Shown here: piece by piece, positions 1 to 11,295 of the stretch
How the letters are laid out: every line of letters begins with the position of its first letter
How positions within the stretch are numbered: position 1 is the first letter of the stretch
From: Sugiyamaella lignohabitans
Taxonomy: Eukaryota > Ascomycota > Dipodascomycetes > Dipodascales > Trichomonascaceae
Assembly (NCBI RefSeq): GCF_001640025.1
Contig: NC_031671.1
Span: 1,674,001 to 1,738,000, forward strand
Length of the DNA stretch: 64,000 nucleotides
Direction of reading: 5' to 3'
Translations under genes and position numbers: made by a program
The notes under the pieces: generated by a model
The model's input: only the letters and a program-made list of their open reading frames with translations
Told to the model about the DNA's origin: nothing
Databases searched by the model: none

Positions 1-2815
1 AAGTTGACTGATTTCGGTCAGAATGACCTCTCGTTCGCTCCTGAGCTGTTTAATCACTTCTTGATTGCGCTCGAGTTCAACACGAATATTATCAACTCTC
101 TTCTGAGTCTGTTGAGCCCGACCGGTCTCAAAATTAAGTCGCGTTTGTAATCTCGTACGTTGGCTAGAAAACTCAAGATTCTTCTTGTTAATTAGCTCCA
201 AATGACTACTCTGAGCTGTCTCAAACTCTTTAATATCGCTGATTCCCATACGAGCACACAGATCGCCGAAAATCGATTGACGAGTACGTTTGACTTTAGA
301 CTCGATCTTATTGATTTCATCATCATATTCAGCAATAGTCTTTTCCGTTTCGCCAATTGTTGGAACCACTTCACGACTGACTGTTTTGTGGTGCTGCAAT
401 TCAGACTGTCGACTTTCCAAAGTAATATTAAGAGTATTCAGACGGTCACGAGAATCTTGTAGTTTCATTTCAAGCCCACCAATCTCACTGATAAGCGATT
501 CTTCTTTGGTAGAATTCTCGTTCTTCTTCATCGTCAACTGTCTCAAGTCATTCGTCAGTTTATCTTTCAATCTGTACATACCGACGACATCCTTCTGCTC
601 CCATCTACGGGCATTACGGTTGTCAACTGTACCTCCGGAAATCATATTAGCACGGTGAATAATCGAACCATCCAAACATACCATCATTGCCTGAATATTT
701 CTAGACCATTTCATCTCTTTGGCAACTTCAATGTTATCACAAATAAGTGAGTTACTGCAGACAAATTGAACTGCCCGTTCAATTTCTGGTTTAAAACTGA
801 CAGTTTCAATTGCTAGTCGCACGTTACGTCCTAACGTACGCATTGAACTTGGAATTGGAGTGACAACAATCGTGTCTAGGGGAATGAAAGAGCAAGTACC
901 CTTACGCTGTTCCTTCAAGTACTCGATACACTCGCGAGCAGTCTTTTGACTGTCAACTACGATCGAGTCGAAATTACGTCCCAGGACGGTCGATACTGCA
1001 GTTTGATATCGTCTCTCTTTTGGTTCGAGCAGGTCACTGATAAGACCCTTGACACCAGGAAACAGTCGCTTCAAGCTTTCAGTATCTTCCTTCAACTTTA
1101 TCGTCTTTTCAGACTCCCGCACACTGGTATTATAATCGAGAAGTTGTCTAGCTACAGTTGCCAACTGAGAATTGAGCTCAGAAATATTTCGTTGCTTGTC
1201 TGACCGTTCAGAAATGATTTTATCCAATTGAGACTTCTTCGCCACGACCGATTCATTGTCGTCATTGATTGATTCAGAAATATGTTTAATCGATGATTTT
1301 AGATCTGCGATTTCCGATTGTAAAGCAGCAACTTTGGCCTTGGCTTCGTCACGCTTGTTAGTCAAACTGACCAATTTGTCGGTATTAGTTCTCTTGTTTC
1401 TCAACAGCGTTTCTAATCTAGACTGCTCGGCACTGGTCCTTAGCTTATAATCAGAGTTGAGCGCTTCATACTCCTTAATGACCTCATCAGACACATCACG
1501 CAGTCCAGATAATGCCGAAGACTGTTTGGACTCTACTTCGAACTTTTTGACTGCCTTGTCGAGAACTTCAAAGCCCTTTTGAACAATAGCGATCTCGCCA
1601 TTCTGGCGATCCAAATCGTGCTGAACGGCTGCTAGTCTGCTCTCTGCTTCTTTGACATGATGTTTCTTGAGCTTGATCTTTTCATTAATTGGCAACACGT
1701 CTTTCTGTCGCGACTCAATCTTCTTGACATACTGATGATGCTTTCGTTCCAAACTGCGATATTGATTATTAGCAGTGGCATAAGCACTATTAGCATTGGC
1801 AAGAATCTCCTCGGCTTCTGTAAGAGCATCCATTTTCTGCTGTATTTCCTCATCAAACGCTTTAATCTGCTCTTTCTTGCTAGAAATATCTCGTTCGATA
1901 TGATACAGTTTCCAGAGAATCAGATTTGTCTTAAGATTATCTCGTTCCTCAATCTTCTTGTTGTAGTTCTCGACTTCTGTCGTCTGGGTCTGATATTGCT
2001 TGACCTCAGCATTGTATTCTTTACGCTTCTGATAAGCAACAATGGACTCTCTACCCTTGACCTCGAGCTCTTTCTGAAGCTCGTCGTATTCTTTCTGGAA
2101 TTCAATAGAGCCAGACACTCTTTCAATCAAAGTCGCCAAATCCGACGGTTTCATAGCGGCCGTCTTTTCAACATCTCCTTGAAACACTAAGAAATTCTTT
2201 GCCTTGACAATGATATTCTCAGCCGCCAGGGTATCTTGGTATTCTTTTTCGGCCACCCGTTTGTCATTAATGAAATACTCACTGGTACCAGTGTTGGAGG
2301 CAGCAGCCGAAGACTGTCTTCTTCGGCCGGATCCTGTACCACGAACCCTAGATCTGTTAGAACTCTTCTGACCAAAGCTCGCGGAGCGAGCACAAAACGG
2401 GGTCTGGGGCAGCGCCCCAGCCGCCGAAGGCAAACTCCCAAAAGCCCACTTACGTTCGTTTGAGCTCGAGGATATCATTAGGAGCTCGTTCATAAACCAG
2501 TTTGACATGGCATGAGCGCGGGTCGGCGCCATTCTGGGATTGTGAGGGAGTTTCGTTGTCAGCAGAACCATCATTTTCACCCTCTTCGTTTTCAGATGAC
2601 ATAATTCGACCACGATAGACAAGCTGGTCCAGATGGTCACTTCGTAACTGTTTGGATCGCACACCTAGCACGAACGAAATGGCGTCCATCATGTTACTTT
2701 TGCCTGAACCATTAGGTCCAATAATGGAGGTGAAGAAAGCATCACCCAATTCCACAGTCTGGATACCGCGGTACGACTTGAAATTGAACAGCTCGATACT
2801 CCGTAATCTGCCCAT
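1..2815 (-). CDS. SMC1: Smc1, cohesin SMC subunit (N-terminal 905 residues, cut by window edge)
   Basis: ATPase subunit of the cohesin ring, which pairs with Smc3 to hold sister chromatids together in the nucleus. Exon 1 (2815-2454) encodes the ABC-type head with Walker A GPNGSGKS at residues 33-40. A 100-nt intron (2453-2354) has donor GTAAGT and ends CTAACAG, the acceptor directly abutting the branch motif; it contains one GC-rich hairpin repeat. Exon 2 (2353 to the edge) restores the frame into the conserved EYFIND...AENIIVKAKNFLVFQGDVE block, then the first coiled coil, the hinge (about residues 545-700, with GVKGLISDL and FDSIVVDS) and part of the second coil. The C-terminal head lies outside the window. 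Splicing is inferred from frame and conservation. An insert of about 20 residues rich in R, S and A follows the splice junction. The promoter has an ACGCGT box at 2919-2924. Confidence 0.95.
2377..2432 (-). repeat. GC-hairpin repeat, single arm, in SMC1 intron
   Basis: Hairpin one has loop AGC; hairpin two is GCTCGC-GGA-GCGAGC. The terminus reads GAAGGCA instead of GGAGGCA. The arm lies 15 nt from the SMC1 donor site. Confidence 0.9.
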
Positions 2816-3353
2816 GGCTATCTATTGACACAGTAATTGAAGCTTGGTTCAGTTTTAAAAGTGCTCGTAGCTGCAAGGTTCAGGTGTTGTAATTAATATA
2901 TTAGACTTGGCAGGTGAGACGCGTCCTCGCGTTAATGACCGCGTGTGCGGCGAAGCGGCGTGTGAGGCTCATCAGAGAGGGTGTATACCTTCATAAAAGA
3001 GAATTAAAACTATCAGTGATCCAGAAGATATGTCAGGTGTAATCAGGGATAGTCTCTTAATTAGTATCCCAATTGCTACTGGTCTGACTGGAGTGTGTTT
3101 ATACTTTTGGAGACAGGATCGGGTGAGGTCCACTGACTGCACAGGGCCCTGTTAGCGAATTCTGTAAACCACAAGAGTAGTCATTCCTCATTAACATTAT
3201 ATAAACTGACAAACTAATTAGTTAGACAGGTTGCCAAGTACGAGGATACATGGATTTTTTCTCCGATATATCTATTGCCTCGTACATTTAGGCCCACCAA
3301 CATGAGCGCATGCTCAGCATTCTCCAGTTCTCAGTGAACGGTCTTCGAGCTTT
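2816..3353. other. Intergenic: SMC1 promoter and DAP1 3' region
   Basis: AT-rich apart from a short GC-rich stretch around 2910-2970 that contains the ACGCGT box. I see no gene or RNA here. Confidence 0.7.
2919..2924. promoter_or_regulatory. Possible MCB (ACGCGT) upstream of SMC1
   Basis: ACGCGT, the MluI cell-cycle box bound by MBF in yeasts, lies about 104 bp upstream of the SMC1 start. Cohesin genes are G1/S-regulated by MBF in Saccharomyces. A role here is inference from one perfect site. Confidence 0.4.
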
Positions 3354-3991
3354 CTAGGCCAGTTCTTGAGTAGCTTCTTTGACGAGCTTGGCATGTGCTT
3401 TCTCATGACCCTCGACTTTACCAACAATATTATAACGTAATGAGAAGAACGAGTACCAATCGTCTAGTACTTTGAGATCCGACGTAGGCAGGTCTTCGTA
3501 CTCAGGTTTGACATCATCGGGTTCTAAAGAAGTTCTAGCAAGTGCTCGAGAGGCATCTTTACCAGCAAACACATGGTAACCAGCTTCTGGACCGTAACTG
3601 GCCTTATTACGAGTGACATCAAACACCGTGCCCTTTACAGCCACATATATCTTTTCATTCTGAACACCTGTAATTTGTTAGATTTTCTTCATAGATCTTA
3701 ATTCTAAATCAAATGGGATCAAGTGGTCAACTCCTGCGAAGCAGGAGCAACCAGGGTCTGGGGCGGAGCCCCAGCCGCCGGAGGCAGACCCCTTTCTCCA
3801 GAAAAGAGCCAGCTGAGAAGTTCACCCCTGGATTAGAGCATTGCCGGGACCCCGATCGCAACATAATCAGTTTACTTACCATCGTACTGAGCGAGCTCTG
3901 TGAGAGTGAAAAGACGGTCTTGAGGTGGATCCAGTTTGACAGTGACTTTAGGAGCAAACCTTGACGTGCTAGTTGTAGTGCTATCAGCCAT
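3354..3991 (-). CDS. DAP1: Dap1, MAPR-family haem-binding cytochrome b5-like protein
   Basis: Dap1/PGRMC-type protein that binds haem and supports cytochrome P450 enzymes of sterol synthesis (Erg11) at ER or endosomal membranes. Exon 1 is 3991-3880 (37 codons plus one base). The intron is 3879-3668 (212 nt; donor GTAAGT, branch CTAAC, acceptor TTACAG) and holds one GC-hairpin arm. Exon 2 is 3667-3354. The 141-residue product has the b5-like fold: TLTELAQYDG, IYVAVKGTVFDVT, then GYHVFAGKDASRALA. Tyr68 is the likely axial haem ligand of the MAPR family. There is no obvious N-terminal membrane anchor, as in S. cerevisiae Dap1 (about 150 residues). Splicing is inferred from frame and motifs. Confidence 0.93.
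3731..3786 (-). repeat. GC-hairpin repeat, single arm, in DAP1 intron
   Basis: Canonical arm with hairpins CTCCTGC-GAA-GCAGGAG and GGGGC-GGA-GCCCC, ending GGAGGCA. It is the only intronic copy more than 30 nt from its donor (about 92 nt). Confidence 0.95.
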
Positions 3992-5682
3992 GATTGTTGT
4001 GACTTATACAGTTGTAGTGAGTATGGAGAACGAGGTTCTTTTATTGACTTGAGAGTCTGAATGAGTTGATGCAGTGAAAGATCAGTAAGTGAAACTTCTT
4101 TACAGACTCGAGATCTGATTTAATCAATGCTTTTTATTTCTGACAATGACAGTTGACACTGAGAATTGATTCGCAGACGTTCGTTCCGTGACTGGCCAGT
4201 AAATCGGTGCTGCTCTGCCGCTACCGCTCCTCCATCTCAGATTAACCGGTATTGATTCAGGTTAGGGAAACTGTAAATATCGCCCTAACCCTGATGGAGT
4301 CCCGCGAAACCAGGGGGTGTTTTGTGAGAGATTGACGGAGGTGATATTTGGTATATCACACGCTTTGGACGGTGTTGGACTGAGAATTCAAGTGGCGATG
4401 TTTTGAAAATTTCAGCTAAATTGAAAGGAGGTTGTTTGTTGGAATTGTTCACGTGAGACCTTTATCACATTCTTAAGGTGGTATAACAAGGTTTCGGCCA
4501 ATCCGATAGATTACGGAGCTGTTCATGAAAGAACAAAAGAAGCAATTAGAAATGAACAAAAATCCGGTCTGTTGAGTTCATACTAAACAGTTCGTTGGAC
4601 CTGTAGAAAGAATATTTTCGGTTAATTTCTAGACATTGTTTCTCCTAGATCACCTGAGGGGTATGCTCTGAGAATGAGGCCCTATAAAGCATGTCTATTT
4701 ACAGTCAATTTGTTAACTGCAGTCCGTTAGACGAAACTTAAGCGATCCCACAAACACGGCCGGCTGCAACAACTCTATTTCAGAGTATGTTTCTGGGGGC
4801 GTACTAAAGGTTACTGATCTGATAAGATTATGCATGGATCTTCGACTGCAACAGTTCACCATGAGTGATAGAGCTGTTACTTGATGAGGGCTTTAGACTG
4901 GTCAATGACGCCACTTGTTTTCTTTTGTGGATACTGCTCGTCAAGATAAGTGAAGGTTTGTGGTGGATAGTACTTGCTGAGCGAGAGTTGCGTTTTTCGT
5001 GTTATCAAGTCATGAACTACACCACTGTCTGTAATATGCTGTTCCTATACCACGAACACTAATGATAGTTTGTATTGTCGAATATCTTGGATATATTCTA
5101 TGTTTTTGGAAACACAATATCAGTACCTGTATTCCTTATTAAAGTCACCACAAATCGTAGAAAGAGAAAATCAAGATAGTCTATGTTGACTCAGTCTATC
5201 CGGCTAGCATCAGAACCCCTCTGATCGCCAACAGCCTGCAAACGAGCCGCCACAAGTATCACACAATTCACCACATTGGGCCGAAAAAACGCCACTATTC
5301 CCTTCGGATATCCGATATGCCCACATATTTAACACCAGTTTTATGACAACTGATGGCTGTACAGAGACGTGCCGACCTGAGTTATCACTGCTTAACGTTG
5401 ATTATCGCGTCATTAATGCAGGTATTGTGCAGGGATCTGAGATTGCAATGTCGATCTATGTACAGTCGGACAGTATCAAACGAATTTTGGCGGTAAAACC
5501 AACCGTCTTACGTGAGTTATGCATTATATTCTGCTATTTATTTGGATGACTATTTGAGTTAGTTTGACTGGACTGGATTATGTTCTGTCGTGACAAAAAT
5601 GCTTAAATACCTTCCTTCCCCTCCCCTACAGTTATAGTTTTTTGTTCTACACCAAATACACTATTGACTTTTGATCTTAACA
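3992..5682. other. Intergenic between divergent DAP1 and TauD-type dioxygenase
   Basis: About 1.7 kb, with no GC-hairpin copies. Short ORFs (for example 4865-5062 and 5343-5549) have no recognisable product. A CACGTG E-box sits at 4450-4455. Nothing else can be supported. Confidence 0.6.
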
Positions 5683-6840
5683 ATGTCACCTTCCACTGTT
5701 GAACCCCCTAAATTTGTCTTCTTAGAGAAGAATGCTTTGAAGATTCCAAAGGGACCCAAAGGTCCTTCTCCTTATGCTGAAAAGCTAACTGAGGGTCCTT
5801 CGTATAAGCAATTCCCCACACCTTTAAAGGCATCTGGTAAGCTTGACAACGAGTACAAGTTTGATGAGATTACTCCCCACATTGGTAGGGAATATCCTGA
5901 AGCTCAATTGAGTGAGATTGTCAAGGATGACGACAAGATCCGCGATCTAGCTATCACCATTTCCCGTCGAGGAGTAGTCTTTTTCAAAGCACAAGATCTG
6001 TCTATAGAAGATCAAAAGACTCTTGCTGATAAACTCGGTCGACTTACTGGTAAACCGGAGAAATCCACTATTCATATTCACCCTACCGCTCCTGCTGGTG
6101 GGGTATTAAACAGCAACGGCTCAGGTCAAGTGGATCCTGAGGTATCTATTATCTCGTCAAAACTCCAAAAGCAACTGACACCAAAGGAATTTAGGCACAA
6201 GAAAGCTGGTGAAGGTTTCCATTCCGATATTACTTTTGAGCCAGTTCCTTCTGATTATGCTATTTTGAAGATTGTTGAAACCCCTCCTACTGGCGGAGAT
6301 ACCTTGTGGGTGTCTGGATACTCTTTGTATGAGAAGCTGTCCCCTTCATTCAGAGCATTCCTCGAAACCTTGACCGGTACATACTCTCAAGAAAACTTCC
6401 ACAAGGCTGCTGAAAGGGGTAATTTTGAAATCTACGCTGCCGAGCGTGGTGCTCCTGAAAATGTAGGTGAAGATCTTATTGCGCATCATCCCATTGTGAG
6501 AACCAATCCTGTTACTGGCTGGCGTTCTGTTTTCAGTATTGGTGGGCATTTCACCTCTTTTGATGGTCTCACTGACGACGAGACAAAACTCATCAAAGAT
6601 TACCTACAAGATCTGGTAGTTGCTAGCCATGATATTCAAGTTAGAAAGAGATGGGGCAAGAACGACATTGCTATCTGGGACAACCGGTCTGTTTACCACT
6701 CTGCCACAAACGATTACTTTGACGACAATATCTACGAGAGAACCGGTGTTAGAACCGTAGGAATTGGTGAGAGACCATACTTTGACCCTACTAGTAAAGC
6801 TAGAAGTGAAGACCTTCACGCATCAGGATTGTCTGTGTAG
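5683..6840 (+). CDS. TauD/Jlp1-type Fe(II)/2-oxoglutarate dioxygenase
   Basis: Non-haem iron dioxygenase that couples 2-oxoglutarate decarboxylation to substrate hydroxylation. In Jlp1 the substrates are alkylsulfonates or taurine, releasing sulfite for sulfur supply; the exact substrate here is unknown. The 385-residue product has the facial triad: His180 and Asp182 (HSD), then His339 (VYHSATNDY). Arg357 (TGVRTV) is the 2-oxoglutarate-binding Arg. The TPPTGGDTLW block is typical. I chose the ATG at 5683 (context AACAATGTC) over an upstream in-frame TTG. It is transcribed divergently from DAP1 and converges on the phospholipase gene with 56 bp between stop codons. Confidence 0.9.
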   Translation: MSPSTVEPPKFVFLEKNALKIPKGPKGPSPYAEKLTEGPSYKQFPTPLKASGKLDNEYKFDEITPHIGREYPEAQLSEIVKDDDKIRDLAITISRRGVVFFKAQDLSIEDQKTLADKLGRLTGKPEKSTIHIHPTAPAGGVLNSNGSGQVDPEVSIISSKLQKQLTPKEFRHKKAGEGFHSDITFEPVPSDYAILKIVETPPTGGDTLWVSGYSLYEKLSPSFRAFLETLTGTYSQENFHKAAERGNFEIYAAERGAPENVGEDLIAHHPIVRTNPVTGWRSVFSIGGHFTSFDGLTDDETKLIKDYLQDLVVASHDIQVRKRWGKNDIAIWDNRSVYHSATNDYFDDNIYERTGVRTVGIGERPYFDPTSKARSEDLHASGLSV

Positions 6841-6896
6841 AATCATAAATCTAGGTTTAAATAAATAATTATGCTTGATATGCTTGCTCTATATGC

Positions 6897-8666
6897 TTAA
6901 AAAATAGGGGTTGACAAGAGAGAGGGATTGATATCAGGTGCTCGCGATGCATTTGTCGAGTTTACAGTACCATCCCAGCAATACTTCTCGAAGCAGCCTC
7001 TGCAGAATTGAGAGACAGGCTCATGTCTACGCTCCATCTCTCGTTTTACTATGGCACAAGACACACAAGAGTGCCAATCAGGATCCCTCGTACCATTGAG
7101 CTGGGTCATGATGTTGTACCCGTTGTTAATCATTCCCAGAGCTTCATCGGTCCCATAAGTCAGTTTCATAACAGTAACATTACTCCAGTATGAATAAGGG
7201 TGGTTTGCCATATATACAAGTAGGGGTGGCGTTTTTCCTCCTAATGATGTCAGATTTTGGCCATCACAACCAAAGAATGTTGGTCTACTAACCAAGCCTT
7301 CGTTTATAAAAGTATTGGAGTCGGGCACATATGGAAATGTGTATGGGTTGGCAGGATCAGCTTGGACACTGAACTGTCGTCTATATTGATTTATTAATGA
7401 CGACCCATTTGGCCATCCCTGCGGTGTGTCGTCCATGTTGGTGTCAAAAACAAACATTACATCCACATCTCTAGAGGGATGTAGCAGCGGTTGCATTGGA
7501 GCTACTATTCCATTTTCGCCTCCATCTACGAGGTACAAAGTGTCGGTTGAATTCACAATTGATGACACCCCGACTGGATTAGAGAACTGCAAGAACGGAT
7601 TGGGCTTATAGATAGCTACATCAGCAGTAACTGTGTTTAGAACAGGGTCTAATATATCCGACAGAGTTTCGTCACCACTTATTCTTTCTAGTCCGTTATG
7701 AATAGCTAGATCAAAAACTGTAGACGACGTGCCAAACAGAAATCCTGCATTATCGTACCCACTAATACAGTCTCCAGTCGGGACTCCATTCTCTAATTCA
7801 GTCCCCAGGTATTTCAAAGGAGTAAATGCATATACTTCTGGATCAAATGATCCAAGTTCATACGGGGTAATTTCAAAAATAGATGCATCTGGTGATGCCA
7901 AATTCTCTATTGGCATTCTATCAGTTGCAAGAAATATTGGATATGGAGCCTGTCGCTGCTTAAACCAATCCCAGTTAATCATGTCAGACCATTCTAATGA
8001 GGCTCCACGGTCTGGTAATGATATCATCTGCTGTGATAAGATGCGACCCCATATATCGGTTAGAGAAATCCGGAATCCAGACTCCATCTTTGACATCGGG
8101 TCAGTCAAAATTCGCTCTGTTTCTTCTAATCCACCCTGTGTATCGATGGCAAAATATGACAAGTCCCATGTATATTCATCTGCTATGAGAGAATTAATAG
8201 TAGTGAAGTTTTGCATATATATTGAAGCCATAAGCCAACTACCGCCTGAAAGACCGGTTATATATGTAGAAGCTTGCAACAGACCTCCTAGATGACCCTT
8301 TTCAAGAGTACCTTCAGTTCGGCTATCAAGAGCAGCAAACTCCCCTGCACCGACCAACATGGCTCTATATCCACCACCAGAAAATGCTAATCCCACTCGG
8401 ATTTCAGATGCTTTCACGAGCGCAGCAGCATCGAAATCCAGCCTATCCGCACGATTGACAAAATCTACGAGTGCTGTAGTGGCGATTTTTAGCCTATCGT
8501 TTACATAACCAACTTCCTCTTCTAATAAAGATTCTGCTGACCGCAGCAGCGAACCTTCCGGACAAGAAACTGGGCCTGGGGCATACCCGCCAGTTGGAGA
8601 CCATGCGTGCACAATCCCACATATGGATATTATTATTATGGGTGTAACCAGAACGACCATACTCAC
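6897..8666 (-). CDS. Secreted lysophospholipase / phospholipase B
   Basis: Fungal phospholipase B (PLA2/cPLA2 catalytic domain) that removes acyl chains from phospholipids and lysophospholipids at the cell surface or outside the cell. The 589-residue protein begins with a signal peptide (about residues 1-21, ending IVHA). The oxyanion motif is GGGYRAM (98-104) and the nucleophile Ser140 lies in GLSGGSW. The catalytic aspartate sits in YLVDGGENG. SRPTFFGCDG and a cysteine-rich tail (CVSCAIVKRE, FCRGCFEKYCW) are typical of the family. There is no clear GPI-anchor signal at the C terminus, so it is probably secreted. Intronless. The start could also be Met3. Confidence 0.93.
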   Translation of the reverse strand: MSMVVLVTPIIIISICGIVHAWSPTGGYAPGPVSCPEGSLLRSAESLLEEEVGYVNDRLKIATTALVDFVNRADRLDFDAAALVKASEIRVGLAFSGGGYRAMLVGAGEFAALDSRTEGTLEKGHLGGLLQASTYITGLSGGSWLMASIYMQNFTTINSLIADEYTWDLSYFAIDTQGGLEETERILTDPMSKMESGFRISLTDIWGRILSQQMISLPDRGASLEWSDMINWDWFKQRQAPYPIFLATDRMPIENLASPDASIFEITPYELGSFDPEVYAFTPLKYLGTELENGVPTGDCISGYDNAGFLFGTSSTVFDLAIHNGLERISGDETLSDILDPVLNTVTADVAIYKPNPFLQFSNPVGVSSIVNSTDTLYLVDGGENGIVAPMQPLLHPSRDVDVMFVFDTNMDDTPQGWPNGSSLINQYRRQFSVQADPANPYTFPYVPDSNTFINEGLVSRPTFFGCDGQNLTSLGGKTPPLLVYMANHPYSYWSNVTVMKLTYGTDEALGMINNGYNIMTQLNGTRDPDWHSCVSCAIVKREMERRHEPVSQFCRGCFEKYCWDGTVNSTNASRAPDINPSLLSTPIF

Positions 8667-9108
8667 ACCTCTTTATCGTCGGTTGTAGTCCATATAAGTG
8701 TTTCTCAATAAGATGGATATATATTCTAACGACGTCGTCCCAAAACATCTTTTAAGTATAATTTAATGCCCGCATTCTTGATTACATGTTTGATTAAATG
8801 CTTCATGCAACTTCAAGATAATTAATCAAGATATTACTTTTTAAATTTGCAATAAAAAATGCAACAAAAACTTATTTAAAATTAAGAATTTTTCCTTTAA
8901 ATATACACACAAAATACATAAAAGCCAGTACAAAACAATTAACTAGACAAAAAGTAGAGAGAGAAAACAAATAAACATAACTTCGTTCCCACATACATGC
9001 ACATAAAAATAATAATAATAAAAACAATGCTCAGCAAACACAAGAAAAAAAACTCATTACACATTGCGTTGAAAGCATCATTTCAATAGGGCTTTAATCC
9101 GCGAGTTT
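8667..9108. other. Intergenic: PLB promoter and 3' region of the zinc-finger gene
   Basis: Very AT-rich (runs of A and T at 8810-9060). No gene, RNA or GC-hairpin copy is visible. Confidence 0.7.
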
Positions 9109-11295
9109 CTAAGCTTTCTTGAGACCAGCACATGCATCCATTTGAATATGATCTTCAACCCAACGTTCATTGCTGTCAAATTTATCGCCACATCCACCAC
9201 AAGTACCAATGACTTTTGATCTATTCTCACTGCGAGTGCCAGTGGGATAGATGAAATGTCTAGCTTTCAGGTGAGTCTTGTAAGTGTCACGACGGGAGAA
9301 ACCACCAGATGGATGACAAGGAGTCTCAGCAGTGCAGTCGAAAAATGGGCATGTATAGGCCTTTTGGTCGGCATGCTTCTTCATGTGACGAGTCAAGTAC
9401 CCCTTTATACGGAACGAGGCATCACATTCAGGGCAGGCAAATTGATTAGGCAATTCGCTGTTGGATGGAGAAGCAGTTACTGGAATACCATCAATGGCAC
9501 CAGAACTAGCCATAGACACAATCGACAGAGGGCTAGACTCATCAGCTACTAACAGGTCAATAGACGAGGCAGAAGTAACTGACGATTCAGGAGACAAAAT
9601 CGCATTTGTCGAACCATTTTGAGCAGAGTTAAGATAGCCCCAAGACTCAAGAGGATCAGGTGTGATGATTGGCAGCATCTCATGGCTGTTGTTTGTATTG
9701 TGAGAATGGAACTCGTCTTGTTTGACCATGTGGTGAGGTGTAGCCAAGTCTTCATTAGTGAGACCAATAGAATTGGTGGGCGAACTGGTGGTTCCAGTGT
9801 AAGCAGCAGGAAGACCAGCCAAACCAGGCCAACTGAGATCATCCAAAGGCTTTTCGAGGTTCAAGTTGGTGACATGTTCAGGAGAACCGTTTTCACTATT
9901 AGCTCTTGAGTGTACTAATGGGTAAACGCCATTGACCATAATATTGTGCGAGTTAATTGGGTCCACAGGGAACAAACCATTGTTATTGTTGATGGGGAAG
10001 ATATCAGGAGAATCTGACGAGTGATGACTGCTAACATTCGACGAGTAGTTGTTGTTGTTGTTGTTGTTGTCGGCAATGTCATTAGCTCCACGAATAGTAG
10101 GGGTAGAACCAGCGTTAAAGTCAGGAGTATTGTTATAGAAACCAACAGGAGACCTAAGCATTTCTAATTCAGGAGGTGACAAATCAGCACCATCTGAGTA
10201 ATTGTAGAAATGGTTATCAGCAGGAAGAGACTGAGAAATATGGTTGTTACTACTGTGGTCGTGGAAATCAGGAACAGAAGACTCGGCTGAGTTGATCGAG
10301 TCAGATCGGTGGCCTGAAAACGGTGGCTGTTGTTGATTATATTGCACTTCAAAGTCCGAAAACTCCGAAGGACTGAACACAGAAGCACTGTTTTGCACGG
10401 GAATGTTCATATCCATTTGAGGCTGAGGAACATTGTTTTGACTCATGCCTTGAACATCAAACTGGATATCACCCAAGCTGTTCTTATACTGTCTCGAATA
10501 TGGGAAAGAACCGACAATCGAGCTGTTACCAACCGATGCACGGTGGTTCCTCCTCATAACCAACTTGCTATTTGGTTGCTTTGGACCGGCCATTTGATTT
10601 TGGTTTTGGTTGTGTTGGTGTTGTTCTTGGTGATGGATGTTACTCGAGTCATTCATAAAACCGAGGTTATCCAAACCAGCTAGAATACTCTGGTTTGGAA
10701 GCGAGGTGGATGCGTTATGGAAAAAGGCGTTCTGAGCTTGGTCAAAATGGCTCTCAATATTAGTAGGTTGGTTTAATGAGTTGTTGTCATGAGGACCAAA
10801 CGTAGCACTGGAAAAGTCCCATCCAACTACGGTACCATTTTGGTTTCGCAGTTGAATAACATCAAAAGCAGAAGCATCGGATGTAGCACATGCTACTGGG
10901 AAGCCGACTTTAGACTTTGTTGAATTTAAGCTTTTAATTTCTCCTGAGGGGAACAGTGAGGTTGACTTTGGGTTACTACTGGTAGCGGTTGTAGTAGCAG
11001 TAGAGACATCTTTTGAAACAGACGTTTTATCAGATGGCACTGAAGATGACGATTTAGAACTCGATATCGTTGTTGAATTCGTTGGTTTGCTAGATTCAGA
11101 ACCAGATTCAATAGCCTTTGTATCCTTAGCAGGAAGTAACAAATCTAATGGTTTCAGCATAAACAGCTGACCACCCTTTGTAACCGGAGATAGTATCTTC
11201 CAAATAGACTCTAACACACCACTTGACAGCGAAGCCAAGGTGTCAACCAAGGTTCTCCAAAAAGATTTTGGTCCACTTGCCACAGTTTCGGACAT
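9109..11295 (-). CDS. STP1: Stp1/Stp2-type C2H2 zinc-finger transcription factor
   Basis: Latent transcription factor family of the SPS amino-acid sensing pathway, which activates amino-acid permease genes after Ssy5 removes an N-terminal retention region. The 728-residue product (ATG at 11295) has the Stp1 DNA-binding block at about residues 619-728. This comprises a C2H2 finger (CPECDASFRIKGYLTRHMKKH), a second finger with GGFSRRDTYKTHLKARH, and a third CGGCGDKF...H finger. Matching S. cerevisiae Stp1/Stp2 over these segments is from family knowledge. The long middle is low-complexity and rich in Asn, Ser and His, with an Asn run from a GTT tract near 10048-10068. The N terminus (SFWRTLVDTLASLSSGVLE) is hydrophobic and amphipathic, and may be the retention or processing segment. 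The symbol is at family level: Stp1 versus Stp2 cannot be decided. Confidence 0.88.
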   Translation of the reverse strand: MSETVASGPKSFWRTLVDTLASLSSGVLESIWKILSPVTKGGQLFMLKPLDLLLPAKDTKAIESGSESSKPTNSTTISSSKSSSSVPSDKTSVSKDVSTATTTATSSNPKSTSLFPSGEIKSLNSTKSKVGFPVACATSDASAFDVIQLRNQNGTVVGWDFSSATFGPHDNNSLNQPTNIESHFDQAQNAFFHNASTSLPNQSILAGLDNLGFMNDSSNIHHQEQHQHNQNQNQMAGPKQPNSKLVMRRNHRASVGNSSIVGSFPYSRQYKNSLGDIQFDVQGMSQNNVPQPQMDMNIPVQNSASVFSPSEFSDFEVQYNQQQPPFSGHRSDSINSAESSVPDFHDHSSNNHISQSLPADNHFYNYSDGADLSPPELEMLRSPVGFYNNTPDFNAGSTPTIRGANDIADNNNNNNNYSSNVSSHHSSDSPDIFPINNNNGLFPVDPINSHNIMVNGVYPLVHSRANSENGSPEHVTNLNLEKPLDDLSWPGLAGLPAAYTGTTSSPTNSIGLTNEDLATPHHMVKQDEFHSHNTNNSHEMLPIITPDPLESWGYLNSAQNGSTNAILSPESSVTSASSIDLLVADESSPLSIVSMASSGAIDGIPVTASPSNSELPNQFACPECDASFRIKGYLTRHMKKHADQKAYTCPFFDCTAETPCHPSGGFSRRDTYKTHLKARHFIYPTGTRSENRSKVIGTCGGCGDKFDSNERWVEDHIQMDACAGLKKA